A DNA stretch of 64,000 nt from Mycocentrospora acerina. Taxonomy: Eukaryota > Ascomycota > Dothideomycetes > Pleosporales. Under the pieces are notes generated by a model that saw nothing but the letters and a program-made list of their open reading frames with translations, searched no databases and was not told the origin of the DNA. Positions within the stretch are counted from its first letter, which is position 1; each line of letters starts with the position of its first letter. The position numbers were made by a program, and so were the translations under genes. The stretch lies in NCBI GenBank assembly GCA_022701365.1, contig JAKUHH010000201.1, forward strand, positions 992,001 to 1,056,000, given 5' to 3'. This document shows, piece by piece, positions 43,752-54,250 of the stretch.

Positions 43752-45428
43752 ATGGCGCTTAGTACCCAGCCTTGCAATCCCTATGTCTTCGACACAAGCC
43801 ATTTTGAGCGTCTCTTGGACGAAAATACGAAACGCAGTTTCGTACCAGACGAGAAAATTCAGATCAAAGTGACGGAAGTTGGCGTTGGAGGTATATTTGG
43901 GCATTTCGTGGAGCGATCGACTTCTGAACTAATCAGCTTGTGTGGCAGACCGATTCTTTACAACCGCTGGCGATCTCAGCAAGTACCTAAGGACAACTCA
44001 ATTTCGAGGCACAAGAATAATGTAAGATGCGATGTTGTTAATTTGCTGCTTTAAATTGACAAGGCCAGACTCATTCCACAAGACTATTCTTGGGATTATC
44101 TTACCATCTCGGAAAAAGCTCTGAACGATCTCATTCGTCATTTCAATATATTCCCAGCCTTTATCGACATTCTATGCGCATTTGGAACGTCTTCAACGGA
44201 AAGGAGTGATTCCCTTGGTGGATGCTACAGCTGGCAAAACAGCAATGTATCTGGTGAGTATAAGAAACCAGACATCCAGTTGCCAACCTAAACTCATGAA
44301 TTTTAGAACGTTGTTATCTTCTTAAAAGTGTCGAGAAACATGGGCGCGATGACTCCGAAGAACCATGGTCAATCAGACAAACTGGCGTTTACCACCAACA
44401 TGATTTGATCACTGGGGATGAAACCTTCATTTTGCTCAACCCAACTATATCATTTCAACTGCGACTGAAAGACGCGCAGCTAAGAACTGGAAAGGTGCCG
44501 TCGTCACAAGATATTCATAGTCTGGCTCTCTCGCACTCCACTTGGCAGTGGAGATGGTATCTCACCTTCTGGGAGTCAAAGCTGAACGATCTTGTAAGTT
44601 TTGAAGAGAGCCTTGGGCACTCATCTCGCTGAAACCGATTAGATAACGAAAGCACATGTATCCCGAGTTGAAGGGCGCAGAAAAAACGAAAAAATGCCTG
44701 TCTTGACTATCGAGTACTCGGATTTCCAAGATGTCCAGGTTATTCATGACCGTATGAATGCTGCCAAGTACATTCTGAGTTCCAACATTAGCATTTGTTC
44801 AGATGCAAGGGATACCGTTCTCGGAAGCGCGAATGCAGGCCTGTTCATCGGAGAGTTGACATTGCAACTGGCTCGTGTAGAAAATCTGCTTGAACGCGCG
44901 AGAAGTGGATCAAGCCTTGTATGTGCTCTCCAACACATCTTGATGTCTATCATTAACGAAAACACAGATGCAGAACATCATCTCCTTTCGCGGGCTCGAC
45001 GCACTGAAGACTAGTGCTGAGAACTCGATTGAGATAGCTCAATTGGCAGACATTGACACAAAGAATATGGTCAAACTGACCACGAAATCACAAAAGGATG
45101 CTTCAACACTCAAAAAGATAACTTGGCTGACCTCAATTTACCTTCCAGCTTCGTTCGTTTCCGTACGTATTGAGCCAGTAGTGATACATTATTAAGATAA
45201 AAGGCTAATGCAATATAGCAATTCTTGAGTATGGGATATCTCACAATAAACTCAAAGTCAGTGCCTATTGCCCTGAATTTCGCCTCTGAAATGTGGATAT
45301 TTTTTATCCTCACCGCGATTCTAATCGCGATTACCTTCGGGGCGTGGCTGCTGCTCGATGAATCGAAGGGGAAACGGTGGTGGCGGAGAGGGCGACGCCA
45401 AGTCCAGGCAGCAGACGAAAAGGTGTAG
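43752..45428 (+). CDS. CorA-like Mg2+ transporter family membrane protein (fungal type)
   Basis: Six exons: 43752-44021, 44064-44253, 44307-44593, 44643-44918, 44968-45162, 45219-45428 (475 residues). All junctions are GT-AG and in frame. The soluble N-terminal part includes IPQDYSWDYLTISEKAL, FNIFPAFIDILCAFG and SHSTWQWRWYLTFWES. The long helical stalk leads to KKITWLTSIYLPASFVS|VQFLSMGY, the position of TM1, and a second TM (MWIFFILTAILIAITFGAWLL, shortened: FFILTAILIAITF), then a basic tail. The layout (two C-terminal TMs, IYLPASFV) matches fungal CorA-like proteins. The canonical GMN selectivity motif is not present, so Mg2+ transport is unproven. The N-terminus may be incomplete (see the upstream ORF at 43082). 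Confidence 0.75.
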
Positions 45429-45886
45429 ATAGATAGAAGCCTTGAGCAGCTGATAGCGCTGTGGCGAAAGCTATGCGAGATGGCTGTTTTGTGAATCAGG
45501 TGCCAGACATAGCCAAGTCTGTCGTTCATTGGCGGGGTTGCCCGGTTCCGTCAGCGATGGGGGCTGCATCCCTCTCGATAAGACACATGGCCTCGACCCT
45601 AAATTCACAGCCTCGTTGCCTCATTTATTGTACGCTCAAAGCGGCATTGCAGGGTGTTACTGTATCAGCCCTTTTAAGGGTGCCGGTGAAGATCATGCGC
45701 AAAGCGCACACGGCTTTTGTCACATTCATTACCCTATCAGCCATCGTATCGAGCCGCTTAATATCCTAGTGGACGTCCAGATTAGCCGTCTCCCCTTTAG
45801 TTCTCAATAACAGATGACCCTCGTCACCCAACCGACCAGCAATCCCTCCCTGGTGTTAATCGACATAATTGATCGAGTCGCCGAGG

Positions 45887-48826
45887 ATGCCGGAAACGTG
45901 CAGAGATGCACGCAATAATGTTGAGGATCTTCTTTTCGATAACAATACCAAATCTTTCTATCCGCTAGATTCCTTGCGGAATTATTTCGAACTCAAGAAA
46001 GTAAAAGAGATCTTAAGTTGTAGCTGCACACAATGTCGAGAAGATGTGAAGCTCTTCGGTAATCAAGCCGATGTCGAATCCTACGCTGAGGCCATTGTAG
46101 GAAAAGGTCACGACCCTAGCGACTCGAGGAAGACCTATTTCAGTGTGTTTGGTCTATTGATTGCTGTAGAGCATCCGCTCTTCATCATCGGTTTCTTGGA
46201 CAGAAATTGTAGCGATTTTATGCTTGAGTCTTGGACGACAGATGCCACCTCTTTCTCGAGAGAGAGACTACAACGCTACACAGGAAAATACAGCCAAAGT
46301 TCAGTCAAGTTTGAGCGCTTTGCGAGAAAATTTCTGTCCAACCTTCCATCTTTTGCCGTCCCTCATATGGAATCAGAAAGATTCTTACACTATGATTCCA
46401 ACGTTATCCTCCCATTCATAGAGGAAGAAGAGATAGGAAAGAGATTCGAAGATGGGCGTTGGACATCTGAGGGGGCGAATGGAAAGGTTTTTGCATTCAA
46501 AATATACCCTGAATATCGCAAGTTTCCCGTAAGTGCTAAGCATGCATCTTGTATTCATCAATCAGCTGATCATATCCAGGGTACCAGTGTACCGACTGTT
46601 TTCGTCCGAAAGCAGATTGAGACGTCCCAGCCACAGGCCGACTTGGAGCGCTCGAACATTCAACACGTCCAGCAGTTTGGTGATGATCACATAGTGAAAC
46701 TCATCAAAGCTTATGGTCATGGCGAAAGCATAAACCTCATTCTCCCAAAAGCTTGGACAAATCTGGACCATCTCCTTCGTGATAAGGCCTTCCGATATGG
46801 AGAGAAACGAGGTGTTAAGCTGGAGCTTGCTGATGCATGGAAGCAATTGCTCGGCATATCTAAAGCACTGAAGCGAATCCAAGGCTTCGGCGATGGAGCA
46901 GATAGTAGAGCAGGTCCAGATATTCCGCAACATCTATGTATTCACTACGATCTTAAACCAGACAATATTCTCATTAATAGCGAGTTCGGAAACTGGGTCA
47001 TAACAGACTTTGGTCAGGCAGCGCTCACACAGCGTCGGTTGGGTGCAACACCCCGCGTTGGCGGCCATTTTGGCACTGATGCTTATGCGCCACCTGAGAT
47101 TGAGAGCTACGAGTCAGGCCGCTCATATGATATCTGGTCTTTAGGATGCATTTTCCTTGAGGTCACTGCTTTCCTCGTAGATGGCTATGCCGGGTTGAAA
47201 GGTTCCGCCGGACTGGACCGAGCTCGAAGAGCAATGCCAGAGGGGTCAAGAAATATTGATGAACGTTTCTTCTGTCAAGAGCTTCCGAATGGGAGGTACG
47301 TCGTGAAACGTGAGATTCTAGACTTCATGGAGAGCCTTGAGAAGAGAGATATCATCTCCACATACGATAGCGAGGAGAGTAAGACATTCTTAGCGAAGAT
47401 CCTAGATCTCATTCGCTGCATGCTGGAGCCGGATGCGAAGAAAAGAGTAGATATCTCTGGGGTTGTCCGAACTCTATCAAGTGCGTTAAAAAGTGCGTCT
47501 GCCGTCGCTTCGGGTCCTAGTACCCACCAAGTTGTGCCAGCACAGGGAGAAATTGTCCTTGGAGGACCGCAGCTCAACCAAATAAGAGCTTACCATTGGT
47601 CAACTATGATTAGCGATTGGGAGGCTTCCTTTCTAGAGGCGCTTGAGAATGAGGCTGGTTATATTCGCCTCCACTGCTGGTCTCGCGGTCGTGAGCCTAT
47701 GGATATCATTTTTCCCCGAAAAGACGTTCAGATGCTATCTCTGTATGCCTTCTGGGATCCAAATCATAGATATCCTTCTGGGCCGTGGATCAAGCTCGCA
47801 CTCCTTGGTTCCGAAAGACATGCGGAGCTGCCGAACACGATGTTCTCTTTTGATGGAAATTACGGTCTCCAAGATGCACGTATTGTACAGTCAAAGTTGA
47901 CATCTCAAAACGTCATGGGTAGTTTTTCACTAGGCTACTTGCAGTTGAATAAGCCAACTTCCTTGATAAACACTGGGAAAGGTATTATGCGAAAGTTTCT
48001 GCGTAACGAACGAGAAGCAGTCCGAGTAGAGAGCGAGAGATCTATGGAGTTTGGGTCAGCGACTGTTCAAATCTGGACGGAAGAGGAAGACATTGTGGCA
48101 CGAGACCTGAAACGGCGGCAGTCAATCGCGTCACGAACCACAACGCGAACCGCACGACAATATCAGGGTGACCAGCAAAAGATAGCTCCGTGCCGGGTGG
48201 CCATATATCTCCACCAACAACGCTTCATTTGCACAATCAAGATAGATGTTAACTGGAAATTGGAGGAGAGTCCTACAGACGGCAAGATTCTTTTCTTTAA
48301 ACCTCACCCCTCTGGACAGAATCGTCGTTTCTATGCGTCGTGGATCCGACCAACACAAGAGGAACTTAATGCTGGCTATCCAGCCGGTATACCATTGAGC
48401 CCAAAGATACTCCAGCACTACGAGGATCTGGACTGGATTGAGGTCGAGGACTTCGAACTACAATTCCTCAGTGTTGATGATCGGAAGAGCTTCATACAGA
48501 AGTACAAGCAAACCAAGAAGCGATGGATAGAAAGACGTGATGAACTAGGTAGTTTCGTTCCAATCAATCGACGGCCAGAAGAGAGTTCAAGGACGCCTAT
48601 AGGCGTTAGAGATCCTCCTGTACACAAAAAGCGCGCCGAGTTTGTGCCAACGCTCAATTCCCGCGCCGAAGTTGCATCGCTTTCTAGCCTTAAAAAAGCT
48701 CGAAGCAGGCATGATTCAACAATTGGAGAGAGTGCCGCGCTCAACATTGACCCGACACGGCTTATGGTTCCCAATGGACGTTTCCCTTTTCAGAAATCCA
48801 AAAGTCGAATATCGGAACATATGTGA
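45887..48826 (+). CDS. Protein kinase domain protein with novel flanking regions
   Basis: Predicted Ser/Thr kinase. I propose one in-frame intron, 46529-46579 (GTAAGT...TCCAG, 51 nt, no stop), so the mature protein has 962 residues. The N-terminal 190 residues carry a Cys cluster (CSCTQC) and FGLLIAVEHPLFIIGFLD, which I do not recognise. The kinase has the Gly loop GANGKVFAFK (about 46472), a Lys in VRKQI (46610), catalytic HYDLKPDN (46943; Tyr replaces Arg of HRD), DFG (47006), APPE and DIWSLGCIFLEV. The C-terminal region of about 420 residues (WSTMISDWEASFLEAL, YRRYPSG-like loop, LQFLSVDDRKSF) is conserved-looking but unassigned. Catalytic residues are intact. It is co-oriented with the CorA-like gene, about 460 bp downstream. 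Confidence 0.82.
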   Translation: MPETCRDARNNVEDLLFDNNTKSFYPLDSLRNYFELKKVKEILSCSCTQCREDVKLFGNQADVESYAEAIVGKGHDPSDSRKTYFSVFGLLIAVEHPLFIIGFLDRNCSDFMLESWTTDATSFSRERLQRYTGKYSQSSVKFERFARKFLSNLPSFAVPHMESERFLHYDSNVILPFIEEEEIGKRFEDGRWTSEGANGKVFAFKIYPEYRKFPVSAKHASCIHQSADHIQGTSVPTVFVRKQIETSQPQADLERSNIQHVQQFGDDHIVKLIKAYGHGESINLILPKAWTNLDHLLRDKAFRYGEKRGVKLELADAWKQLLGISKALKRIQGFGDGADSRAGPDIPQHLCIHYDLKPDNILINSEFGNWVITDFGQAALTQRRLGATPRVGGHFGTDAYAPPEIESYESGRSYDIWSLGCIFLEVTAFLVDGYAGLKGSAGLDRARRAMPEGSRNIDERFFCQELPNGRYVVKREILDFMESLEKRDIISTYDSEESKTFLAKILDLIRCMLEPDAKKRVDISGVVRTLSSALKSASAVASGPSTHQVVPAQGEIVLGGPQLNQIRAYHWSTMISDWEASFLEALENEAGYIRLHCWSRGREPMDIIFPRKDVQMLSLYAFWDPNHRYPSGPWIKLALLGSERHAELPNTMFSFDGNYGLQDARIVQSKLTSQNVMGSFSLGYLQLNKPTSLINTGKGIMRKFLRNEREAVRVESERSMEFGSATVQIWTEEEDIVARDLKRRQSIASRTTTRTARQYQGDQQKIAPCRVAIYLHQQRFICTIKIDVNWKLEESPTDGKILFFKPHPSGQNRRFYASWIRPTQEELNAGYPAGIPLSPKILQHYEDLDWIEVEDFELQFLSVDDRKSFIQKYKQTKKRWIERRDELGSFVPINRRPEESSRTPIGVRDPPVHKKRAEFVPTLNSRAEVASLSSLKKARSRHDSTIGESAALNIDPTRLMVPNGRFPFQKSKSRISEHM

Positions 48827-49423
48827 GGGCGCAAGCCACAGTGCCACGTTCAGGTGACGAACGGCCACGATAGTGACATCTCAACGGGAGCTTGATAACC
48901 ATGGGAGTACAGTCCAGAACTGCATGAAAGCAATGCCTACCGCACAGGATGCGTTCCTAAATACTCAAGACACGTCCATATACCTCAAAGTAGGCCCACA
49001 CAGTTGTTAGAGGGGAAATCGACTTGATTTAGTCTCAGGACAGAACATATGCGCTGTGATGGAATAGAATCGCAGAGAAGGACGGAATTAGGCGGTGCAG
49101 CGAGGTCGTGGTGAGAATTGAACATCGCAACTATCTTTCGCCAATGATGGCGTCTTTACAAGGATGATAAATTTACTGAAGTGGAACTTGATGAAGGTAT
49201 CAGGAAATGACACTCGGGAACTGAATTAAACTGGAACATGAAAGATGTTGTGTGGGGATATCATTCCTATGCCTTTCCATTGCGCAAAGGGCAAGGTCAG
49301 GAGGTAAATAGAAGATTAGAGAATGGAAAGTATGTACAGTAGAAATGAAAGGATAGAATTTTCAAAAGTTCAAGCAAAAAATTAGGCTGATCGTCGAATT
49401 GTATTGTCGAGATGCAAACTTTA
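48827..49423. other. Convergent intergenic region
   Basis: About 600 bases between the 3' ends of the kinase and the S41 peptidase genes. No gene or structured element was found. It should contain both terminators. Confidence 0.5.
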
Positions 49424-52142
49424 TTACAAGACCAATATCACAGCCCCTCCGACCATCCCAATCCATCCCCACGATGCAACTACCCGGCCCACAACACCCC
49501 CTGTAGACATGATTGGCACACTTGAACCAGTCGCCATCACCATGCCCGCACTCGCTGACTGCGACTCAACAACTGAGTTCTTCGACCCTGTAGGCGCTGC
49601 CGTTCCATTTCTGCTCTCACTTGCACTGCCCGCCGACCCATCCCCATTCCTGAGCTGTCCGCCGCCACTAACACTTGATTTATCCCCAGTACTACCGTTC
49701 ACACATTTCCCCATTCCATCTTGTCCGTTAAACATGCGGTCGGCAACACCCTTCCACACTTGCGTAACATCGCTGATCATCGGCGCAGTGAACCACATGC
49801 GGCAGTCTGCGGCCTCGTACACGAACTCCAGTGGCGTGCCTGATGCGTCATTTTGGCGGAGATTATCTTTGAGATTGACGCCACCGACGGCGCGGCCGTT
49901 ACTTGTAGCTGAGCGCTTGAAGAGTTGGGTTGCGAAAGCGGTCTTGCCTAGATCTTGGGTGTCCCATTGGGATTTTTGGGTGGGGGAGCCAAGACTGTAG
50001 ACGTGGTTAGCATGAGTAGTGGTGGAGGCATATGTGAGGAGGCTTACGAGTATGTGGCTTGCATACGGATTCGGATATCGTCCCAGGAGAAGACTTGTGC
50101 ACCCTTTGTGCCGCCAACGCCCTGCATAGGGCCTTCTTGCGGGCGACCGCCGATAGCAATGGTACGTACTGCGCCTTGGTTTTTGAGAAGTTCGGCCGCA
50201 ATGGCGCATGTGGATGAGCACATTCCGTCATGTAACTAAGAAAGGTCAACATAATTCGGCAAGTAAAACATAAGTGGAAAAATTGACTTACCATAACCAT
50301 GTCCTCCGCCTGAAATGGCTGGGGTGTAGCCGTCTCATTCTTGTTATCCAAATACCCTATGACAGAAAATCCAATATATGTGGTACTTATTGCATCGCTG
50401 AAGTTATATCTTAAAGTCGAAGTGAACATATCCCCATTGGCTTTCTGGGGTCCGAACATCTGCTCCCAACTACCTATAGCCTTGTCCTGTACATCCAAAT
50501 TGTGCTGAAAATTGAATCCAGACGTGAAGGAAAAAATGTCCTCCCGATTTGCCTGTCCAAAAGCTTCCGTAAACGCGGTTGCATTGCCTTGCGCATATGT
50601 TTTATTCGCAATAAAATCTTGTGTAATCTTTCCGGCAAGATTAAGGGCATCGTTGGCGCGGAAGCGAGTCCCACCAAAAGGTTCGTTTTCTGCTTGAGGG
50701 TAAACTTGTTTGAACGTGTCATAGCCCATGATCGCATTGCCTATTCAAGTGTTAGTACTTAGCACTGATTTGATAGATCTGGGTTACTCATCGCCTCCAT
50801 TTCCGCGCATATCGAATATCATTTTTGTCTTTCCTGTCGCCTTGCACTGTCGAATGAAATCACGCATAACATTCTGAAAAGCTTGGACGTCTCCTGCCTC
50901 GTACGACGGGATGCTGAGCACAGCAACATCCTGGACTTTATTAGTCGCGTACACCATATCGAAGACAGCACCTACTTTGTATTCCGTTCCATTGATAAAG
51001 TAGCCACCGAGTGATAGATTATTAACAATGATTTCAGCTTCTGGGTAACCTATATGTGAGGGTTTAGGGGGCGGCAAATTTTGAGGGCTGCTATTAGTCG
51101 GAGTCGAAGCCGCCGCTTGTGCCTGCACCATGGGTTGAGGTCCAGTACAGAACTTCTGGAAGAAAGCTTTGCCGCTGTCAACGCCAGTGAAATTACCAAT
51201 GACCACAGCTACATTCATCATTTCGAACATGGTTCCGTTAGCAAATTCCATGGTCGTGTTCGGACCTTGATACTGGCCAGTCCTGAACGATCCCAAAAAG
51301 GTGAGACCTTGGGCGATAAGTGGCTGACTTGGGAACAACGCATTCCATCGTGTGTCCGCATCATGGAAGTCGGACTTGGCTGAATCTTCGCTGAGATAGT
51401 CCTGGGCGCTCATTCCATTGATCATCTTGACCGCTGAAGGTTTGAACGAAGAGTTTTTATTGGCCAGCTGAACATCTTTATATGTGTATATCTCCGGTAA
51501 TGATGTACCATCAGCAGAGATGGAAACTAGCTCTGTACCTGGTGGTCTCTGGAATTGCATAGCCGTTATAAGGATGTCGGGTTGGTATGCAAAGTGATTG
51601 TCGTACGCACTGTTGAACAGAGTCATCATTTTGAGTTGGAACTCATATTCGTTTGCAAACCCCCCCGAAGTGAGCTCCTTTTGCATACTCGCTAGTTCAC
51701 CCATGATATCAACTGGCTTCTCGGTGTACTCTGCTGGTGGTGACTTAAGGTACGCGATGTTGGATTGCCATTTAGTGAAAAGCATCAGCTCATCAATTAA
51801 CTTGACGTTTCCTTTCGTATCAAGAGGGACAGATGTGAGACATGCCATTCCTAGCTCTGCTGTAACGACTTTACGAGCTCCGACCGGTGCTGCTGCGATC
51901 ATTTTACTGATAGCAGCGCATGGTTCTTGGTCAGGAGTTGTTGAGTTCGACGACTGTGTGATATTTGTAGTCGCTGTTGTCGCTTCCGTCACCGCTGCTA
52001 CCAGCAAATCAACATCTCCTTCTGTCATGACCTCATCCATGTCAAGATCTGGAGCATTTGGAACTCCGTACATCCACCCGTGAGGCCCTGCTGCAGCCAC
52101 AAGGCTACAGTAAGTGCCTAGAAGCAAGATTGATGAATACAT
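49424..52142 (-). CDS. CPAF-like S41 family peptidase, secreted; first intron lacks a GT donor
   Basis: Secreted serine peptidase of the S41/CPAF-like group. Exons 52142-50792, 50740-50292, 50235-50048, 49994-49424 give 852 residues if intron 1 is removed. An N-terminal signal peptide (MYSSILLLGTYCSLVAAAG) precedes a Thr/Ser-rich segment, YDNHFAYQPD (His-bearing motif) and AVLSIPSYEAGD. The core DMRGNGGG|NAIMGYDTFKQ spans junction 1, and DGMCSSTCAI carries the presumed catalytic Ser. The C-terminus has a Ser/Gly-rich stretch and a hydrophobic tail without trailing charges, suggesting a GPI-anchor signal. Introns 2 and 3 are normal (GTAAGT, GTAAGC). Intron 1 has TACTAAC and TAG but begins ATGAGT instead of GTGAGT, so it may not splice; unspliced, translation stops one codon after GNGGDE. 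Confidence 0.8.
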
Positions 52143-54250
52143 ATTGTATGTACAACGGTGAAATTCCCAGAAATCGGTAGTCTCTCTAAGTCATTGACTA
52201 GTGTGGTGCGAAGAACTTTCCCGAGTCGATGAATTAAATAATTAAGAGCGAGCCAGCGCTAATGAGAAGAAAACAACACGAGAGGAAGAAGAAGAAGCAG
52301 GAGGAACCGCGAACCCGTTCCAATGAACACGACGCTGGGGGCACGCAGGACGAAGAGGAGAGGAGGAAGTCATAAGCTTCTGCACGCTCTCGTCTTCGGC
52401 ACGCTAGCCGTACAACTGGAGCTGACATTGAAGCAAATGGAGCGAATGTTGTGGAGTGAGGGCAATTCAAAGGATGAGCAACCTAGTTTGGATCACTTGT
52501 GCCACATATTTAGAACTTCGCGTGTCGACCAGGAAGATGCGAAACGGATCGTGTGTCCGTAGGCGGCGGTGTGCTTTCGGACCAACATCGGCACTGTGCG
52601 ATCATTTCAACCAGTTCACATTGAAAGGAGCTCTCTTAGAACTGTTATAAGTAAACAAGATCAAATTAAGAAGCTTTCCGTACACAGGCAATCGCGGCGA
52701 GTCTACAGACAAATGTAAAAAGGTGTGGTTCGAACAGATGCGACACGATCTATGGAACTGATGTGAAACTACCGCAGAAGCTAAGCTTAAATAATGCTAG
52801 CTCAAAGATTAGCTTACTGAATCTTCTGCAATATCAAGTGACAGTAAAGACTAGCAAATATCTAGATGATTTCTGTCGGATAATCTATTAATTCATTGGT
52901 AAAATTGATTTAAAATTCACAAGTCAAATCTAATCTGGTTTAAATAACGACGAAAATTTCTTTTCTCAATTTTTATCGATTAATTATTTATTGAGACACT
53001 GAACAAAGTATTTTTTTTTTAAAAAAAAAAAAGCTTCTTGAAGAACATGTGAAGAGGAGACACTACAGTTAAACAGTGTCAATATATACACAAGTCACCT
53101 GCCTTTTAATCAGGTCCAAACTTGACTACAGTAACACAGACATCAAAAGTTAGAAAGGGAATAATCTGCACAAAATTCTTAGATAAACTAGCTTGTACTT
53201 AAGTCTTACTTTTTCAACACTTAAATAAGTATTATGTTGTTGTATTCCTCCTAGGTTGCAAATATGTCATTTTTTAACAAAAAGGTTCGGCACTAACAAG
53301 GAAAAAGTCATGTGTTAGGACGTAAACTAACAGATCATTGAGTTGTCTTGTAGAACGAAGCGAAGATGAAGATACATAATCTGTTAGAAAGGAGTGCAGC
53401 TAGGAAGCTACCTATTTTCAAGAATATCATCTCTCAAGATTTATTTTGGTTGCGTAAAGTGAATTCAAGCAACGAAGCTATTGTTCCTTATCAATATTCT
53501 TGGAAATTCTTAACTTGCTGATATTTAACTAAGGTAAGTATAATCTTTCTTAAGTTCATAGGAGTGAAGTATAAATGGAGTACACATACTTTATCTCAAA
53601 AAAAAGTCAAAAAAATTAACTGACAATACAGTCTTTCTATAAGACTTGATGCACAAAACGTAGCAAAGGCAAGGTAGGAAGAATGAACATAATATTAAAA
53701 GAGACCAATCACTAAGGAGATACTTATTTTTGGCTCACGTAGTTCATCCATGCTCAAAACTTCGAATTGACTAGGCTCTTAGATCAAATGTTTAAGACTA
53801 AGATCCCACCTTGTAATGCCTGTTTATTTTCGCTTTAGTTCGAGCCTATCAATGAATCTGAAGCTGGTAGCATTTGGCGATGTGCTGAGTGATGTTCCAT
53901 GATGTAATGGTAAACGTACAGTCACCCTCTGGCGCCGATTCGGTTACTTAGGCTGCCCAGGATTTGCCTGTTCTCGCTTCTCGCTTCTCGTATTTCGTTT
54001 CTCGCTCCTGGTTCTGTCAGCACCCGGCGAGCGCCGTCGACGTATGGTAGCGAACTCCCATTGCGTTGTTCGCCACAAAAACTCTCAGTAATTGCTGTTC
54101 TGAAATCACAGTAAGGAACGAGCCATGGTGTGTCCAAGTCATTGTGTCACCGCTTTGTGGTCAAATTTTTCATATCTACCTATAAAGCCCTTAACAACGC
54201 TGAGAAGATTGTTGCACGCTACTTACTGTTGAGCACCGAGGAGACAGAAT
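52143..54250. other. Gene-poor region, strongly AT-rich from about 52650
   Basis: The first 500 bases are ordinary and contain the S41 promoter. From about 52650 to 53880 the sequence becomes AT-rich with many TpA/TpT steps, no coding frames and poly-T/poly-A (53010-53030). It looks like decayed repeat DNA (possibly RIP-affected), though no transposon protein remains readable. The last 300 bases hold the GH10 promoter and a small TTCTCGC tandem repeat near 53970-54008. Confidence 0.6.
53893..53960 (+). other. tRNA-like relic (Gln/Glu-type 5' half)
   Basis: The stretch GTTCCATGATGTAATGG resembles the acceptor arm and A box of eukaryotic tRNA-Gln (TGRTGTAATGG), and GATTCGGTTAC about 35 bp later is a poor B-box match. 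No acceptor stem closes and no anticodon arm folds, so it is at most a pseudogene or a tRNA-derived SINE head. Confidence 0.25.
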
